Source: Labrenzia sp. CE80 (GTDB lineage Bacteria; Pseudomonadota; Alphaproteobacteria; Rhizobiales; Stappiaceae). Taken from it: a stretch of DNA of 64,000 nucleotides. Location: positions 447,684 to 511,683 of the forward strand of contig NZ_WAJT01000003.1 in assembly GCF_009650605.1 (NCBI RefSeq). Reading direction: 5' to 3'. The position numbers and the translations under genes are program-made. Position 1 is the stretch's first letter. Each line of letters starts with the position of its first letter. Under the pieces are notes generated by a model, which worked only from the letters and a program-made list of their open reading frames with translations, ran no database searches and was not told where the DNA came from. Positions 62,307 through 64,000 of this stretch are shown one piece after another.

Positions 62307-63460
62307 CCGCACACCCTCTGATCCTGGCAGCGCGTAGAACGGCGGTCGCCCCGCGCGGCGGGGCTTTCCGAGCCCTGCAGGCCGACGAACTGGCAGCGCC
62401 GGTGATCGAGGCACTGCTGGCGGATGCCGGGGTCGGCAGGCAGGCTGTGGACCACGTCATTTTCGGCAATGCGCTCTATGGCGGCGGCAATCCTGCACGG
62501 CTGGCAGCTTTGCGCGCAGGTCTTCCAGATCGTGTCCCGTCCCTGACGCTCGACACTCAATGCTGCTCTGGCCTCGATGCCATCTTGATGGCATCTCATC
62601 TGGTCCGCTCCGGCGCCGCACGTTGTGTGATTGCTGGTGGTGTGGAGAGCTATTCCCGCGCGCCGATCCGGATGCATCGTCCGGCGACAAGGGACCAAGA
62701 GCCGGTTCCTTATGACCGTCCGGCCTTCGCGCCGTTTCCCGAGCGTGATCCGGACCTGACCGCGGCTGCCGCGAGATTGGCCCTGGAATTGGGGATTTCA
62801 CGGCAGGCCCAGGCCGACTACGCGGTCTGCTCGCACGCAAAAGCACTGGCCGTCAGAAAGCAGGCGCCAGGCCCTACCGAGCTCGTCATCCTGCCGGAGG
62901 CGCCCCTTGAGTGGGACGCCTTTGCCAGACCGCTCACACAGGCAACGGCTTTGAGGGCCCCGGTCCTTGCAGGTGATAGAAGGACCGGTGTTTCTGCTGC
63001 GACAGTGGCCGTCGAGGCAGACGCCGCGGCAGCCGTCCTTGTGGTCGAGCAAGATTTCACGCAGGACCTGACCCCATCCGCCTCCCGTCTTGTGCGGACG
63101 GTCATTTTGGACGGGGTCTCTCGGGGCGGCCCGCCCGAAGACACCGCACGCGTGCCGATTGACGCCATGCGAACCCTGCTCATGCGGCTCGGCAAGAGAC
63201 CTGAGGACTTTGAGTGCCTGGAGCTGATGGAAGCCTATGCGGTTCAGGCCATGGCCACGGTGGCCGCGCTGGGCTGGCCCGAAGACAGGATCAACCGTTC
63301 CGGAGGCGCCCTTGGCCGGGGACACCCGATCGGCGCGTCGGGCGCAATCCTGGCCGTGAGGCTCGTTCATGAGCTTCAGCACGAGGTGGAAGGAGCAAAG
63401 GGGCTTTGCAGCATCGCAGCCGCCGGTGGCCTTGGCTCGGCGCTGGCGCTCACGCGCTAG
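62303..63460 (+). CDS. Thiolase-family acyltransferase
   Basis: A 385-residue thiolase. The acylated cysteine is in TLDTQCCSGLDA, the catalytic His in ALGRGHPIGASGA and the second cysteine in GLCSIAAAGGLGSA, where CxGGG is altered to CSIAAAGG. It could cleave a beta-ketoacyl-CoA or condense acyl-CoAs. The ATG at 62303 overlaps the ligase stop (ATGA), so the two are translationally coupled and probably act in sequence. It ends the bioMNY-ligase-thiolase operon. Confidence 0.87.
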   Translation: MTAHPLILAARRTAVAPRGGAFRALQADELAAPVIEALLADAGVGRQAVDHVIFGNALYGGGNPARLAALRAGLPDRVPSLTLDTQCCSGLDAILMASHLVRSGAARCVIAGGVESYSRAPIRMHRPATRDQEPVPYDRPAFAPFPERDPDLTAAAARLALELGISRQAQADYAVCSHAKALAVRKQAPGPTELVILPEAPLEWDAFARPLTQATALRAPVLAGDRRTGVSAATVAVEADAAAAVLVVEQDFTQDLTPSASRLVRTVILDGVSRGGPPEDTARVPIDAMRTLLMRLGKRPEDFECLELMEAYAVQAMATVAALGWPEDRINRSGGALGRGHPIGASGAILAVRLVHELQHEVEGAKGLCSIAAAGGLGSALALTR

Positions 63461-63574
63461 ATAGCCTTTCGGTCATTTCCTTTGCCGGCAACCGGATCGG
63501 GAGCCGAGATCGGCCCAAGGACCCCCGCCGAAGAATGACGACCCAATTCGCATCTCATTGAATTACGTAGGGTT

Positions 63575-63661
63575 TTGCTGCCTTCTTCCTCGTTCTTTTC
63601 CTTTTTGTCCACAATTGTTGTTTTGAATTTTTATTTAGTTTGTTTTTTTTGGATTTAGTCG
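63575..63661 (+). promoter_or_regulatory. AT-rich upstream element of the rRNA promoter
   Basis: The 85 bases before P1 are strikingly T-rich, including a run of eight T, in an otherwise GC-rich region. This fits an UP element or curved DNA that boosts rRNA promoters. The 100 bases before it, after the thiolase stop, hold nothing that I recognise. Confidence 0.5.
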
Positions 63662-63690
63662 TTGACGGTTTAGGGGAGTGGACCTATAAC
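63662..63690 (+). promoter_or_regulatory. rRNA operon promoter P1
   Basis: TTGACG (63662-63667), a 17-base spacer and TATAAC (63685-63690) make a near-consensus housekeeping promoter. Confidence 0.8.
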
Positions 63691-63758
63691 CACGTTCATC
63701 GACGGCGGCAACGTCGCTGGCGGACGGACACTGCGTCCAAAATTACTGAAAATGAGTG

Positions 63759-63787
63759 TTGACAGCGGGCTTCGGTTCGATGATAAG
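63759..63787 (+). promoter_or_regulatory. rRNA operon promoter P2
   Basis: TTGACA (63759-63764), a 17-base spacer and GATAAG (63782-63787) form a second promoter 97 bases after P1. Confidence 0.65.
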
Positions 63788-64000
63788 GCGCTCCACTTCA
63801 GGCCTCATTTGAGGCATCTGGTTCTTCGGAAAACGCCTTCGGGTGGCACGGGAAAACCAAACTGGGCTTTCGGGTCCAGTGTTCTTTGACAATTTGTATT
63901 GAAGGAAGGGAAGCGTGGACGGCGTTGTTCTTGCGGATGCTTGGTTGCTTATGTGGCTGAGTGTTTTAAGTGAGAGTTACGCAGGTACGCTGATCTTTTA
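63788..64000 (+). other. rRNA operon leader (16S gene expected beyond the edge)
   Basis: After P2 comes a leader with short hairpins and a boxA-like antitermination signal, TGTTCTTTGACAAT (63880-63893), the form seen ahead of 16S rRNA genes in Hyphomicrobiales. The conserved 16S start (AGAGTTTGATC) has not appeared by base 64000, so the gene should begin shortly beyond. Confidence 0.75.

Noticed and set aside
1..64000. CRISPR arrays, insertion sequences, integrases, tRNA genes
   Set aside because: Reading both strands I found no regularly spaced repeats, transposase or integrase motifs, or cloverleaf sequences that I could support.

Overview
The window looks like chromosomal DNA of a marine or soil alphaproteobacterium of the Hyphomicrobiales, most like the Stappiaceae (Roseibium/Labrenzia/Stappia). 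The basis is gene neighbourhood (murJ-trpS; LppC-like lipoprotein, rsmI, yraN, gshB; divergent hpd and Lrp), high-GC coding sequence, TRAP and peptide transporters, and an alphaproteobacterial rRNA leader at the right edge. This is inference; no rRNA gene is inside the window to confirm it. I see no insertion sequence, prophage, CRISPR array or tRNA gene, so this is dense housekeeping plus metabolic-accessory DNA with frequent strand switches.

Layout. 1-12.8 kb: core genes (3' end of murJ, trpS, an agmatinase-family ureohydrolase, cysK, dut, two small envelope proteins, a DODA-type dioxygenase, coaBC, LppC-like lipoprotein, rsmI, yraN, gshB). 12.9-19.6 kb: small regulator/target pairs (EamA exporter with LysR, hpd with Lrp), a TerB-like protein, a methyltransferase, a DUF1203 protein and a large membrane protein. 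19.8-24.2 kb: a GMC oxidoreductase and modABC. 24.2-32.5 kb: a C4-dicarboxylate-type TRAP system, with sensor kinase and sigma-54 activator (dctB, dctD), then an ECF41 sigma factor with its carboxymuconolactone-decarboxylase partner, then dctPQM. 32.6-35.4 kb: an acetyltransferase and two divergent citrate synthase-family genes, one fused to a MerR-type DNA-binding domain. 35.4-40.1 kb: a minus-strand sugar-acid/2-oxoacid set. 40.2-48.8 kb: a degenerate P-type ATPase, a peptide ABC transporter and an ArgE-like deacetylase. 48.9-57.2 kb: a membrane adenylate cyclase with a ferredoxin domain, an FAD oxidase, an ArsC-like reductase, an M15-like lipoprotein, an aminotransferase plus BKACE pair, LysR, DUF1127 and LysE genes. 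57.3-63.5 kb: a MocR regulator and a biotin ECF-transporter operon continuing into an acyl-CoA ligase and a thiolase. 63.6-64 kb: tandem rRNA promoters, boxA and leader; the 16S gene should begin just past the edge.

Regulation is unusually readable. dctPQM has a sigma-54 -24/-12 element and two tandem 20-bp palindromic sites, matching the DctD encoded 2 kb upstream. The ECF41 pair has an exact ECF41-type promoter (TGTCACA, 16 bp, CGTC). The MerR-citrate synthase fusion starts directly after a perfect 9+9 bp inverted repeat shared with the divergent citrate synthase gene. The most unusual proteins are that fusion, the P-type ATPase relative that has lost its catalytic motifs, the TRAP large subunit with an extra two-helix insert, and the ferredoxin-containing adenylate cyclase.
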